Positions 15,509-25,987 of a stretch of 64,000 nt of DNA are shown piece by piece. The first letter of the stretch is position 1, and each line of letters starts with the position of its first letter. Made by a program: the position numbers and the translations under genes. The notes under the pieces are model-generated. The model saw only the letters and a program-made list of their open reading frames with translations. It was not told the origin of the DNA and did not search any database. This DNA is from Arenimonas sp049195245 (lineage in GTDB: Bacteria > Pseudomonadota > Gammaproteobacteria > Xanthomonadales > Xanthomonadaceae): NCBI RefSeq assembly GCF_049195245.1, contig NZ_JBMIRR010000028.1:147250-211249 (forward strand), written 5' to 3'.

Positions 15509-16012
15509 ATGAACCGCGTTTTTGCTCCGATTGCCCTGCTGCTCTCGCTCACCGTGCTCGCCGGCTGCCAGAAGGAAGAGGCCGCGCCGCCGCCGCCGGC
15601 CGCCCTGGTCGCGCCGACCGACAGTGACGACGCCGCGTGGAAGGCCTACCTGGGCCAGGTGGTCAACGCCAACCAGGCCGGCGTCACCGACCGCATCTTC
15701 CCGTACTACCTGCCGATGAACAGCGCCGAGCCGGCCGAAGGCGACCAGGACGGCAAGACCCAGTACGACCGCCAGCTCGAAAACGTCACCGCCGTCGTGC
15801 AGCGCACCGTGCTGCCGGGCAACCTGCTGGCCTTCGGTTCGCCGGACAGCGCCAAGATGGCCGACCTGATCGTCGCCGCCTTCGCAAACCCGGATCCGAA
15901 TGCGCTCAAGGGTTCGCAGGTGCTGTTCATCGGCAAGCCGGCCGACAGCGATCGCGTCAAGGCGGCGGTGGAAGCCGCCGGCGGCAAGTACATCTTCGTC
16001 GAAGCCAAGTGA
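15509..16012 (+). CDS. Putative lipoprotein, conserved hypothetical
   Basis: A 167-aa protein whose signal peptide ends in the lipobox LAGC (Cys20), followed by an acidic and Pro-rich linker. It should be lipid-anchored in the envelope. The mature domain is alpha/beta, ending in SQVLFIGKPADSDRVKAAVEAAGGKYIFVEAK. ATG at 15509 is preceded by AAGAGG with good spacing. It sits between coaD and the ferredoxin gene, reading the same way. No enzyme motif recognised; conserved in xanthomonads as far as I can recall. Confidence 0.8.
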   Translation: MNRVFAPIALLLSLTVLAGCQKEEAAPPPPAALVAPTDSDDAAWKAYLGQVVNANQAGVTDRIFPYYLPMNSAEPAEGDQDGKTQYDRQLENVTAVVQRTVLPGNLLAFGSPDSAKMADLIVAAFANPDPNALKGSQVLFIGKPADSDRVKAAVEAAGGKYIFVEAK

Positions 16013-16058
16013 GTCGCGGCGCGCGTCCCGGCCCTGCGCCGGGACGCGGCGCCTTGCC

Positions 16059-16316
16059 ATGTCCCTGCTGATCAACCAGCTCTGCATCAACTGCGACGTC
16101 TGCGCCCCGGCCTGTCCCAACGACGCCATCAGCCAGGGCGAGACCATCTACGTGATCGACCCGCGCCGCTGCACCGAGTGCGTGGGCCACTTCGACGAGC
16201 CGCAATGCGTGGTCGTCTGCCCGGTCGAGTGCATCGACCTGGACGCCACCCGGCCCGAATCCCGCGAGCAGCTGCTCGCCAAGTATCTGCAGCTGCAGCA
16301 GGAGCCCACCGCGTGA
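16059..16316 (+). CDS. yfhL: YfhL family 2[4Fe-4S] ferredoxin
   Basis: An 85-aa ferredoxin. The first cluster motif is CINCDVCAPACP (C-x2-C-x2-C-x3-CP). The second is C-x2-C-x8-C-x3-C (CTEC...QCVVVCPVEC), whose eight-residue insertion between Cys is diagnostic of the YfhL/Alvin type. These ferredoxins have low redox potentials and often lie next to coaD in gammaproteobacteria, as here. Its stop overlaps the GTG start of the gamma-glutamyltransferase gene. A short G+C-rich inverted repeat precedes the gene (about 16021-16047) without a T-run. Confidence 0.95.
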   Translation: MSLLINQLCINCDVCAPACPNDAISQGETIYVIDPRRCTECVGHFDEPQCVVVCPVECIDLDATRPESREQLLAKYLQLQQEPTA

Positions 16317-18019
16317 CCCGAATCCTTTGCCTTGCCCTGCTGCTGTTCGCGCCACTGGTCGGCGCCGAGGCGCCGCGCGCGCCCGCGACGCCGCCGCACC
16401 AGGGCGGCGTGGCCAGCGCCAACGCCTACGCCACCGACGCCGGGCTGGAAATCCTGGCCAAGGGCGGCAATGCCTTCGACGCCGCGGTGGCGGTCAGCGC
16501 AACGCTGGGCCTGGTGGAGCCCGAGAGCTCGGGCCTGGGCGGCGGCGGCTTCCTGCTGCTGCACGTGGCCAAGGACGGGCGCGATGTGTTCGTGGATGCG
16601 CGCGAGCGCGCGCCGCTGGCTTCAGCCCGCGACATGTTCCTGGATGCAGCCGGCAATGCCGACCGCAAGAAATCCACCGAAGGCGCGCTGGCCGCCGGCA
16701 TCCCTGGCACGCCCGCGGCGCTGGAACACCTGGCGGTGCGCTACGGCAAGCTGCCGCTGTCGGAGTCGCTGGCCCCGGCGATCCGGCTGGCGCGCGAAGG
16801 CTGGAAGTTCGGCCCCAAGAACGCCGCGATGCTGGGCTTCCGCCGCGACGCGATCGCCGCCACGCCCGCGGCGGCCGCGCTGTTCCTGCGCGACGGCCAG
16901 GTGCCGGCGCAGGGCACGCTGATGCGCAACGAGGACTACGCCCGCACGCTGGAGCGCATCGCCCGCGAGGGCGCCGACGGCTTCTACCGCGGCGACTACG
17001 CGCGTCGTCTGGTGGCTGGCGTGCGCAAGGCCGGCGGCATCTGGACCGAGAGCGACCTGGCCGAATACCGCGTGGTCGAACGTGCGCCGTTGCGCTTCAA
17101 GCACCGCGGCTTCGAGATCGTCACCGCGCCGCCGCCGTCGTCGGGCGGCGTGGCCCTGGCCACCATCCTCAACGTGCTCGAGCCCTACGGCTACGAGAAG
17201 ATGGACAAGGTGCCGCGCACCCACCTGGTGGTGGAAGCGATGCGCCGCGCCTACCGCGACCGCGCCGTCTACCTGGGCGACCCGGACTTCGCGCAGGTGC
17301 CGGTACCGCTGCTGACCAGCCGCGACTACGCCGCGGGCCTGCGCGCGGGCATCAGCGCCGAGCGCGCCACGCCCAGCGACATGCTGCCCGGCGTCACCGC
17401 CGCCGCCTCGCGGCCCGACACCACGCATTTCTCCATCATCGACGCCGAGGGCAACCTGGCCGCCGTCACCCAGACGGTGAACCTGCCCTACGGCAATTCG
17501 CTGGTGGTGCCGGGCACGGGCTTCCTGCTCAACAACGAGATGGACGATTTTTCGGTGAAGCCGGGCGTGCCCAATGCCTTCGGCCTGGTCGGTGACGACG
17601 CCAACGCGATCGCGCCGGGCAAGCGTCCGCTGTCGTCGATGACGCCGACCTTCCTGATCGGCAAGGACCGCGTGGCCGTGCTGGGCACGCCGGGCGGCAG
17701 CCGCATCGTCACCATGGTGCTGCTGGGCCTGTTCGAGCTGATGGACGGCGGCGGCGCGCAGGCGGCTGCGGATGCGCCGCGTTTCCACCACCAGTACCTG
17801 CCGGACCAGCTGTCGGCCGAGCCCGAGGCCTTCACCGCCGAGGAAGCCGCCCAGCTCAAGGCGCGCGGCCACGACGTGCAGATCGGCGACCGCAGCTGGG
17901 GCAACATGCAGGTGGTGATGTGGCACCGCGACACCGGCAAGGTCGAGGCCGGCACCGACCCGCGCTGGAAGGGCGTGGGCAAGGGTTCGTCTTCGGACGC
18001 CGCTTCCATTTACCGCTGA
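16313..18019 (+). CDS. ggt: Gamma-glutamyltransferase (autoprocessing, periplasmic)
   Basis: A 568-aa precursor that degrades glutathione and transfers gamma-glutamyl groups. GTG at 16313 overlaps the ferredoxin stop and gives a normal signal peptide (MTRILCLALLLFAPLVGAEA); longer frames upstream run through yfhL and are rejected. The large subunit has the N-terminal GGNAFDAAVAVSATLGLVEP and SSGLGGGGF motifs. Autocleavage should occur before the TTHFSIID motif at about Thr370, which becomes the nucleophile of the small subunit; RPLSSMTPTF and GTPGGSRIVTMVL follow. All catalytic elements are present. Confidence 0.95.
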   Translation: MTRILCLALLLFAPLVGAEAPRAPATPPHQGGVASANAYATDAGLEILAKGGNAFDAAVAVSATLGLVEPESSGLGGGGFLLLHVAKDGRDVFVDARERAPLASARDMFLDAAGNADRKKSTEGALAAGIPGTPAALEHLAVRYGKLPLSESLAPAIRLAREGWKFGPKNAAMLGFRRDAIAATPAAAALFLRDGQVPAQGTLMRNEDYARTLERIAREGADGFYRGDYARRLVAGVRKAGGIWTESDLAEYRVVERAPLRFKHRGFEIVTAPPPSSGGVALATILNVLEPYGYEKMDKVPRTHLVVEAMRRAYRDRAVYLGDPDFAQVPVPLLTSRDYAAGLRAGISAERATPSDMLPGVTAAASRPDTTHFSIIDAEGNLAAVTQTVNLPYGNSLVVPGTGFLLNNEMDDFSVKPGVPNAFGLVGDDANAIAPGKRPLSSMTPTFLIGKDRVAVLGTPGGSRIVTMVLLGLFELMDGGGAQAAADAPRFHHQYLPDQLSAEPEAFTAEEAAQLKARGHDVQIGDRSWGNMQVVMWHRDTGKVEAGTDPRWKGVGKGSSSDAASIYR

Positions 18020-18038
18020 CCGCGCGAAGGAGGGCAGC

Positions 18039-18929
<891 letters not shown>

Positions 18930-18939
18930 GGAAACCACC

Positions 18940-19353
18940 ATGCGCACCCTGCTGATCCTGCCGCTGCTGTTGCTGGCCCCGTCCGCCTTCGCCGCCAACT
19001 ACGGCGCACCGATGCCCGAGGGCGAGCCCGTTTCGATCGACGTGGCCGCGCGCGACCCCGCCGCGCATGGCGGCGCACCTGCCAAGTTCAGCGGCCGCAT
19101 CACCGAGGTCTGCCAGAAGAAGGGCTGCTGGGTCGTGCTGGAACACGAAGGCGCCACCGCCCGCGTGATGGCCAAGGACCATGGCTTCGAAGTGCCCAAG
19201 GATTCGACGGGCGCCGCCGTGGCCTACGGCGTGCTCGAGCAGGAGCCCATCAGCGCCGAACATGCGCGCCACCTGGTCGAAGACGACGGCGCCAAGGCGC
19301 CGGCCGAGCGCGAGCTGCGCATCGTGGCCACCGCCATCGAGATCGCCGACTGA
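18940..19353 (+). CDS. DUF4920 domain periplasmic protein
   Basis: A 137-aa protein with signal peptide (cut about residue 18, APSAFAAN). The mature part matches DUF4920: FSGRITEVCQKKGCWVVLE with Cys58 and Cys63, then MAKDHGFEVPKDSTGAA and a C-terminal VATAIEIAD. The two Cys could bind metal or form a disulphide; the family function is not established. ATG has GAGGAAACC upstream. It is third in a same-direction run after ggt and the MBL hydrolase. Confidence 0.88.
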   Translation: MRTLLILPLLLLAPSAFAANYGAPMPEGEPVSIDVAARDPAAHGGAPAKFSGRITEVCQKKGCWVVLEHEGATARVMAKDHGFEVPKDSTGAAVAYGVLEQEPISAEHARHLVEDDGAKAPAERELRIVATAIEIAD

Positions 19354-19422
19354 GCGACCGCCGTCATATGCCTGTGACATGGCGGCGTTGAAATACGGGG
19401 TCACGCCGCACCGGAACCCGCC

Positions 19423-20817
19423 ATGTCCCAGGAATCCCTGCTTGCTTCCCGCCGCCGCCTGCTCAAGGCCGGTGGCCTGGGCCTTGGCGCCGCGGCGCTG
19501 GGCCTGAGCCCGGTCGGCCGCCTGCTGGCCCAGGCCGGCAGCCGCGACCACGTGCACCCCGGCTACGGCCCGCTGTCGGTGGTGCGCGACGGCAACACCG
19601 GACTGCCGCTGCTGAAGCTGCCGCAGGGCTTCAGCTACGTCAGCTTCGGATGGACCAACGAGCCGATGGCCGATGGCCAGCGCACGCCCGATTCGCACGA
19701 CGGCATGGGCGTGGTGCGCGCCGACGGCGACATCCTCACCGTGGTCCGCAACCACGAGGTCAAGGCGGGCTGGGGCAGCTTCGCGCCGGCCTCGGCCACG
19801 TATGACCCGCGCTGCGGCGGCGGCACCGCCACCTTGCGCTTCGATGCGCGGCAGGGTCGCTTCCTCGACGCGCGGCCCTCGCTGGGCGGTACCGTCAACA
19901 ACTGCGCCGGCGGCACCACCCCCTGGGGCACGTGGCTGAGCTGCGAGGAGTTCGTCAGCGCCGCCGGGCCGGTGGATCTGGCCAGCGTCACCCACGAGCT
20001 GTCGCACGACCACGGCTTCGTGTTCGAAGTGCCGGCCGACGGCCTGTCGCGCGCCGAGCCGCTGCTGGCCATGGGTCAGTTCAAGCACGAGGCGGTGTCG
20101 GTGGATCCGGCCACGGGCATCTTCTACCTCACCGAGGACGTCGAGCCCGAGGCCGGCTTCTACCGCATGATCCCGAAAGTGCCGGGCGAGCCCGTGCGCG
20201 GCGGGCGGCTGCAGATGCTCAAGGCGGTGGGCGCGCCCGACCTTCGCTCGGGTCGCCGCACGGGCGAGCGCTTCAAGGTGGAATGGGTCGAGATCGAGCA
20301 GCCCGAGCGCGGCGTGGACAGCGAAGGCGGGCCGCGTGGACTGGTGCGGCAGGGCCTGGCCGGCGGCGGCTCGCGCTTCACAAGGCTCGAGGGCTGCATC
20401 GTCGGCGACGGCCGCGTCTACTTCACCGCCACCAACGGCGGTGATGCCGCCTGCGGCCAGGTCTGGGCCTACCATCCGCGCGAGCAGATGCTGGAACTGG
20501 TGTTCGAGTCGCCCGACCCGCTGGTGCTGGACTACCCGGACAACGTGGTGCTCAGCCCGCGTGGCGGCCTGGTCATCTGCGAGGACTCCGAGCAGCCGGT
20601 GCAACGCCTCTACGGCATGACCGCGCAGGGCGGCCTGTTCGAGTTCTGCCGCAACAACGTGCGGCTGGATGGCGCGCTGGGCTTCGCCGGCGACTTCCGC
20701 GAAGAGGAATGGGCCGGCGCCTGTTTCTCGCCGGACGGCAAGTGGCTGTTCGCCAATGTCTACGCGCCCGGTTTCACCGTGGCCATCACCGGCCCCTGGC
20801 AGCCCGGCCTGATCTGA
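19423..20817 (+). CDS. PhoX-like alkaline phosphatase family protein (DUF839), Tat-exported
   Basis: A 464-aa protein with a twin-arginine signal (SRRRLLKAGGLGLG, cut about residue 37) for folded export. The mature part is a beta-propeller of the PhoX/DUF839 type: DSHDGMGVVRADGDILTVV, RNHEVKAGWGSF, GTTPWGTWLSCEEF, MGQFKHEAVSVDPATG, YLTEDVEPEAGFYR, ENC-like LEGCIVGDGRVYFTATNGGD and CEDSEQP. These acidic clusters are the Ca/Fe sites of PhoX. It is shorter than PhoX itself, so activity may differ. No phosphate-box promoter was recognised upstream. Confidence 0.88.
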   Translation: MSQESLLASRRRLLKAGGLGLGAAALGLSPVGRLLAQAGSRDHVHPGYGPLSVVRDGNTGLPLLKLPQGFSYVSFGWTNEPMADGQRTPDSHDGMGVVRADGDILTVVRNHEVKAGWGSFAPASATYDPRCGGGTATLRFDARQGRFLDARPSLGGTVNNCAGGTTPWGTWLSCEEFVSAAGPVDLASVTHELSHDHGFVFEVPADGLSRAEPLLAMGQFKHEAVSVDPATGIFYLTEDVEPEAGFYRMIPKVPGEPVRGGRLQMLKAVGAPDLRSGRRTGERFKVEWVEIEQPERGVDSEGGPRGLVRQGLAGGGSRFTRLEGCIVGDGRVYFTATNGGDAACGQVWAYHPREQMLELVFESPDPLVLDYPDNVVLSPRGGLVICEDSEQPVQRLYGMTAQGGLFEFCRNNVRLDGALGFAGDFREEEWAGACFSPDGKWLFANVYAPGFTVAITGPWQPGLI

Positions 20818-20884
20818 CCGGCATTGCAGGCATTGCGGCGGGCGGCGATGATGCCGCCTGTCCCGCCCTTGCCTGGAAACATCG

Positions 20885-21301
20885 ATGATCACGCTCCTGT
20901 ATGCCGCGCTCTGCACCCTGCTGGTGCTCTATCTCTCCGGGCGCGTGATCGCGGTGCGCCTGCGCCGGCGCATCGGCATCGGCGACGGCGGTGACCACGA
21001 CCTGCAGCGGCGCATCCGGGTACATGCCAATGCGGTGGAGTACCTGCCGCTGGCCCTGCTGCTGCTGGGCGGCATGGAGCTCAACGGCTATCCCAATGCG
21101 GTGATCCACGGCTTCGGCATCACGCTGGTGGTCTCCCGCCTGCTGCACGCCTGGGGCCTGAGCCGCAGCTCCGGCGCAAGCCCCGGCCGCTTCGCCGGCG
21201 TGCTGCTCACCCTGCTGCTGATGCTGGCCATGTCGGTCTTCGCCATCGTCGGCTACGTGCAGCCGCTGCTGGCTGTCGACCAGACCGTCGAGGAAATTTA
21301 G
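20885..21301 (+). CDS. MAPEG family membrane protein
   Basis: A 138-aa integral membrane protein with about four helices (1-22, 52-70, 80-98, 105-130). The MAPEG signature is RRRIGIGDGGDHDLQRRIRV followed by HANAVEYLPLALLLL; the family includes microsomal glutathione transferases and leukotriene C4 synthase. Bacterial members are presumed glutathione- or lipid-linked detoxification enzymes. No partner gene; a large non-coding inverted-repeat element follows directly. Confidence 0.92.
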   Translation: MITLLYAALCTLLVLYLSGRVIAVRLRRRIGIGDGGDHDLQRRIRVHANAVEYLPLALLLLGGMELNGYPNAVIHGFGITLVVSRLLHAWGLSRSSGASPGRFAGVLLTLLLMLAMSVFAIVGYVQPLLAVDQTVEEI

Positions 21302-21334
21302 TTTCCCGATGGGCTATGGCGCCGGCGTCACCGC

Positions 21335-21397
21335 GGAAGCGAAGGTCACTTTCTGCTCAGCAAGGCCTTTATTTCGCAGAAAGTGACCTTCGCTTCC
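21335..21397. repeat. Left terminal hairpin of the composite element
   Basis: Perfect 22-bp inverted repeat: arms 21335-21356 and 21376-21397, with core AGGTCACTTTCTGC, and a 19-nt loop. The loop, reverse-complemented, differs from the right hairpin loop at only two positions. No T-run follows, so it is not a standard terminator, although MAPEG transcripts would run into it. Confidence 0.9.
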
Positions 21398-21557
21398 ACG
21401 GCGCCGCCGGTGCATCCATCGCGGGCACTCAAAGGAAGGCCCGTGGCCGCGCGCTTCGATGCTTGCGCGTGTGCGATCCGGACTAAGGCGGATCATCTCT
21501 CCTGCGGATCCCGCGGTTAAACGATTCCGCACACCTGCCACCATCGCGTCAGCGCGT

Positions 21558-21577
21558 GCGTGTCCACCTGGACACGC
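21558..21577. repeat. Internal palindrome, left copy
   Basis: GCGTGTCCA and TGGACACGC (9-bp arms) around a 2-base centre CC. The same arms recur at 21914-21933 in the inverted copy. Possible protein-binding site or structural feature of the repeat. Confidence 0.7.
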
Positions 21578-21913
21578 GAATACCTTGGTCGCGAGCTGGA
21601 TGGACGTCGAGACCGAGACACCTGTCCGCCCGGCGGCGGGGGTGGGTTCTTGGCGATCACGAGAAGCGCATCTGGCCGGTAAAGCAACCAGCTCGCGCTG
21701 CCGCGCGTAGCTCCGCCGGACGGGCCTTTGTTCCGGCTCACGCACGCGTTAGACGATTGGAGTCCTACGCGAACTAATTACGGACTTTCCTGGTTGCGGC
21801 GCGGCGTGTGAGACACGGGAGCCGCTCCTCGCGCTAGACCCGAACTCACACCCGCCGCCGGGCGGATAGGAGATTCGGTCTTGGCGTCCATCCAGCCCGC
21901 GACCAAGCCGGTT

Positions 21914-21933
21914 GCGTGTCCAGGTGGACACGC
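21914..21933. repeat. Internal palindrome, right copy
   Basis: The same 9-bp arms as at 21558-21577 with centre GG, as expected for an inverted copy. The palindrome is fully conserved while surrounding sequence has diverged, which suggests selection on it. Confidence 0.7.
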
Positions 21934-22094
21934 ACGCGTTGACGCGCTGGCGCCAAGTCGACCGCACTGTTTCACCGCGTGATCAGCAGGAGAGATGGTC
22001 CGACTTGGTCCGGATGGCACACGCGCAAGCATCGAAGCGCGCGGCTACGGGCCTTCCTGACAGCAAACCGGATGATCCGGACCAGGCGGGACGT

Positions 22095-22157
22095 GGAGGT
22101 GCAGGTCACTTTCTGCGAAATAAAGGCCTCACTGAGCAGAAAGTGACCTGCACCTCC
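22095..22157. repeat. Right terminal hairpin of the composite element
   Basis: Perfect 22-bp inverted repeat: arms 22095-22116 and 22136-22157, 19-nt loop GAAATAAAGGCCTCACTGA. The outer part of the arms (GGAGGTGC) differs from the left hairpin (GGAAGCGA) yet is perfectly self-complementary in both, so base pairing has been kept by compensating changes. Confidence 0.9.
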
Positions 22158-22181
22158 GCGGCCCGTCCGGCGCCAGATAAC

Positions 22182-22523
22182 TCAGCGCGGTGGGGCGAGA
22201 AGCTCGGTGCGGCTCAGGTAGCCGTCGGCGTTGCCGTCCTGGCGGCGGAACTGCGCGGTGAAGCGCTCGTGGTGCTCGGCCAGCGTGAGCGGCTTGGCGT
22301 TGGGGATGTGCTGCTCGCCGGGCTCGAGCACGTCGTTGAGGTTGGTGTCCATCTGCCGGAACGCGAAGCTCATGCGCTCCAGGAACTCCTGCAGCGACAC
22401 CCTTCCATCACCGTCCAGGTCCACCCGGGTGAAATAGTCGTCCGACTGTGCCCAAGCGGGGCCGGCGCAGGCGAACACCACCAGCGCGATCCAGGCCAGT
22501 GCGCGGCGACGATCAGCCCGCAT
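22182..22523 (-). CDS. Secreted EF-hand protein
   Basis: A 113-aa protein with signal peptide (residues 1-25, cut after PAWA). Three EF-hand-type loops follow: DLDGDGRVSLQE (35-46, canonical), DTNLNDVLEPGE (59-70, partly degenerate) and DGNADGYLSRTE (96-107, canonical). It should bind calcium in the periplasm or outside. The start overlaps the end of rlmM by 11 bp, so it may be translated from the rlmM transcript. Function unknown. Confidence 0.85.
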   Translation of the reverse strand: MRADRRRALAWIALVVFACAGPAWAQSDDYFTRVDLDGDGRVSLQEFLERMSFAFRQMDTNLNDVLEPGEQHIPNAKPLTLAEHHERFTAQFRRQDGNADGYLSRTELLAPPR

Positions 22524-23565
22524 ACACGGTGATCTCTTCGCGGTCGTGGTAGAGCTGCTTCGCGCGCAGCGTCAGCGGCCGGCCGGCATGGTCGACGAAA
22601 TGCTGCAGGCAGTCGCGGGTCTCGTCCCAGCGCTTCTTCATCGGCAGCTTGAGGTTGAAGATGGCGTGCTTGCACCAGCCCTCGCGGAACCAGGTGGCCA
22701 TGCGGTCGGCCACCTTGCGCGGCGACTCGACCATGTCGCACACCAGCCAGTCCATCGGCTTGGGCGGCTGCCAGCGGAAGCCGTCGGCGCGGATGTGTTC
22801 GATGATCGGCATGTCCATCGCGGTCTGCGCCATCGGCCCGTTGTCCACCGCCAGCACCCGCACGTGCATGCGCGCCAGTACCCAGCTCCAGCCGCCGGGC
22901 GCGGCGCCCAGGTCGGCGGCGAACATGCCGGGCTTGATGAACTCGGCGCGCTCCTTTTCGGTCAGCAGGGTCATCAGCGCTTCTTCGAGCTTGAGCGCGG
23001 AGCGGCTGGGCGCATCGGCATGCGCACGCAGCCGCGGCACGCCCAGCGGCCACGGCGAAGCGTCCTTGGCGTCGGCGCTGGCCAGCAGGGCATGGTCGCC
23101 GGCGAGCATCATCACGTGCAGGCGCGGCAGCCGCGGATCGTCCTTGTCGGTGAGCAGGCCGCGCTGGCGCAGCGCCGGGCGCAGCGCGTTGCCGAAGGAG
23201 CGGGCGAGGGCGGCGAGTTGTTTGCCCTCGTCCGAATCGGGGTGCTCGACCATCAGGTCGCCGTAGCGGCCGCGGCCGCCCAGCACCTCCATGATCGGCG
23301 TGATGCGGTCCTTGGGGTCCATGCCCGCCACGTCGGCCAGCAGCCGCAGCTTCTGGCGCGCGAAGATCAGCGTGGACCAGGGCAGGGCACGCGACAGCGC
23401 GGCGCCGTCCTCCACGCCGAGGAACTCGACGTAGCCGGCATTGCGCTGCGTGCGGGCATAGCCCGGGCAGCCGGCGATGGCCGCGCGCTCGCCCAGTTCG
23501 GCGGCGAGCTCGGGCTCGAAGCCGGGGCGGCAGTAGGCCAGCAGGCCATCAGTAGACAAGGCCAC
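22513..23565 (-). CDS. rlmM: 23S rRNA (cytidine(2498)-2'-O)-methyltransferase RlmM
   Basis: A 350-aa SAM-dependent enzyme that methylates C2498 of 23S rRNA. An N-terminal THUMP-like region (GLLAYCRPGFEPELAAELG) precedes the Rossmann-type catalytic domain with SAM motif ADLGAAPGGWSWVLAR near 218-233, DNGPMAQTAMD, and the catalytic tetrad Lys/Asp/Lys/Glu, visible as SRSALKLEEA, DWLVCDMVE, FNLKLPMKKRW and HDREEITVYA. It overlaps the upstream deaminase gene by 17 bp and the EF-hand gene downstream. Confidence 0.96.
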   Translation of the reverse strand: MALSTDGLLAYCRPGFEPELAAELGERAAIAGCPGYARTQRNAGYVEFLGVEDGAALSRALPWSTLIFARQKLRLLADVAGMDPKDRITPIMEVLGGRGRYGDLMVEHPDSDEGKQLAALARSFGNALRPALRQRGLLTDKDDPRLPRLHVMMLAGDHALLASADAKDASPWPLGVPRLRAHADAPSRSALKLEEALMTLLTEKERAEFIKPGMFAADLGAAPGGWSWVLARMHVRVLAVDNGPMAQTAMDMPIIEHIRADGFRWQPPKPMDWLVCDMVESPRKVADRMATWFREGWCKHAIFNLKLPMKKRWDETRDCLQHFVDHAGRPLTLRAKQLYHDREEITVYAG

Positions 23566-24107
23566 TTTCTCCGTAGTCGCGCAGCACGTCGCGCGCGTGG
23601 TCGCGCATCAGGTCGGTGTGTACTTCGATGCCTCGCTTGCGCAGCTCGCCGGCCCAGTCGGCCGGCAGCGGGCCTTCGTCGAAGCCGGCCAGGGTCTGCA
23701 CGTCGTCGGCGGTGGCTGCGATCAGCAGCTCGTCGATGCCGGCCCAGATCAGGGCGCCGTAGCACATCGAGCAGGGCTGGGCCGAGGTGGCCAGGGTGAT
23801 GCGTTCGCCGCCCAGGTTCAGGCGGAAACTCTGCATGCGCTGCTGGCTGGTGGTCAGCGCCATCACCTCGGCGTGCGCCGCCGAGCAGTTGTGCGGCACC
23901 ACGCGGTTCACGCCCACGCCCACCAGGCGGCCGGCGCCGGTGAATACGGCGGCGCCGAACGGGCCGCCGCTGCGGTGGTCCACGTTCAGTCGCGACAGCC
24001 TGATGGCCAGCGCGATGCGGCTCTCGGCATCCGGATACAGGCGGTCGCCGTCCACGTCCTCGTGGATCCAGGCCGGCAGCGTCAGGTGCAGCTGCGCGTA
24101 GATCACG

Positions 24108-24115
<8 letters not shown>
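23549..24115 (-). CDS. Nucleoside/cytidine-type deaminase (zinc-dependent)
   Basis: A 188-aa member of the CMP/dCMP-guanine deaminase superfamily. Zinc ligands and catalytic Glu are in AAHAEVMAL (HAE) and SAQPCSMCYGALI (PCxxC). GGPFGAAVFTGAGRLVG matches the guanine-deaminase-like branch, so a purine or nucleoside substrate rather than tRNA is likely; the exact one is not clear. It overlaps glnS by 8 bp and rlmM by 17 bp, so the three are transcribed together, an arrangement with no obvious pathway logic. Confidence 0.88.
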
Positions 24116-25856
<1,741 letters not shown>

Positions 25857-25987
25857 GCGTCCGCAGGGATGGGGAGGGGTCGCCCAGTTTACCGGCTGCC
25901 GGCCCCCGCCGCGGCCCCGGGCCTGAACGCCGGGCGCCGCGCGAGTATAGAATCGGACGGCCGGGGGGCGTTGCGCTGTCTTGGGGA

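Larger units (their letters stand above)
21335..22157. repeat. Composite inverted-repeat element, non-coding, about 823 bp
   Basis: This intergenic block consists of two diverged copies (about 21335-21700 and 21800-22157) in inverted orientation. Each ends outward in a hairpin with a perfect 22-bp stem and holds one internal 20-bp palindrome. Matching landmarks in both copies are the hairpin with AGGTCACTTTCTGC arms, a GGGCCTT patch, the GCGTGTCCA...TGGACACGC palindrome and a CCGCCCGGCGGCGGG patch. No transposase and no credible gene are present. It may be a dispersed REPIN/MITE-like repeat of this genus; the rest of the genome would be needed to show that. Confidence 0.8.

Noticed and set aside
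16020..16047. Terminator after the lipoprotein gene
   Set aside because: The inverted repeat GCGTCCCGG/CCGGGACGC has no T-run and lies just before the ferredoxin ribosome binding region.
21459..22171. Several short open frames inside the inverted-repeat element, on both strands
   Set aside because: Frames on one copy mirror those on the inverted copy and are disrupted differently; translations are Arg/Pro-rich without domains. The structure-preserving changes in the hairpins point to non-coding DNA.
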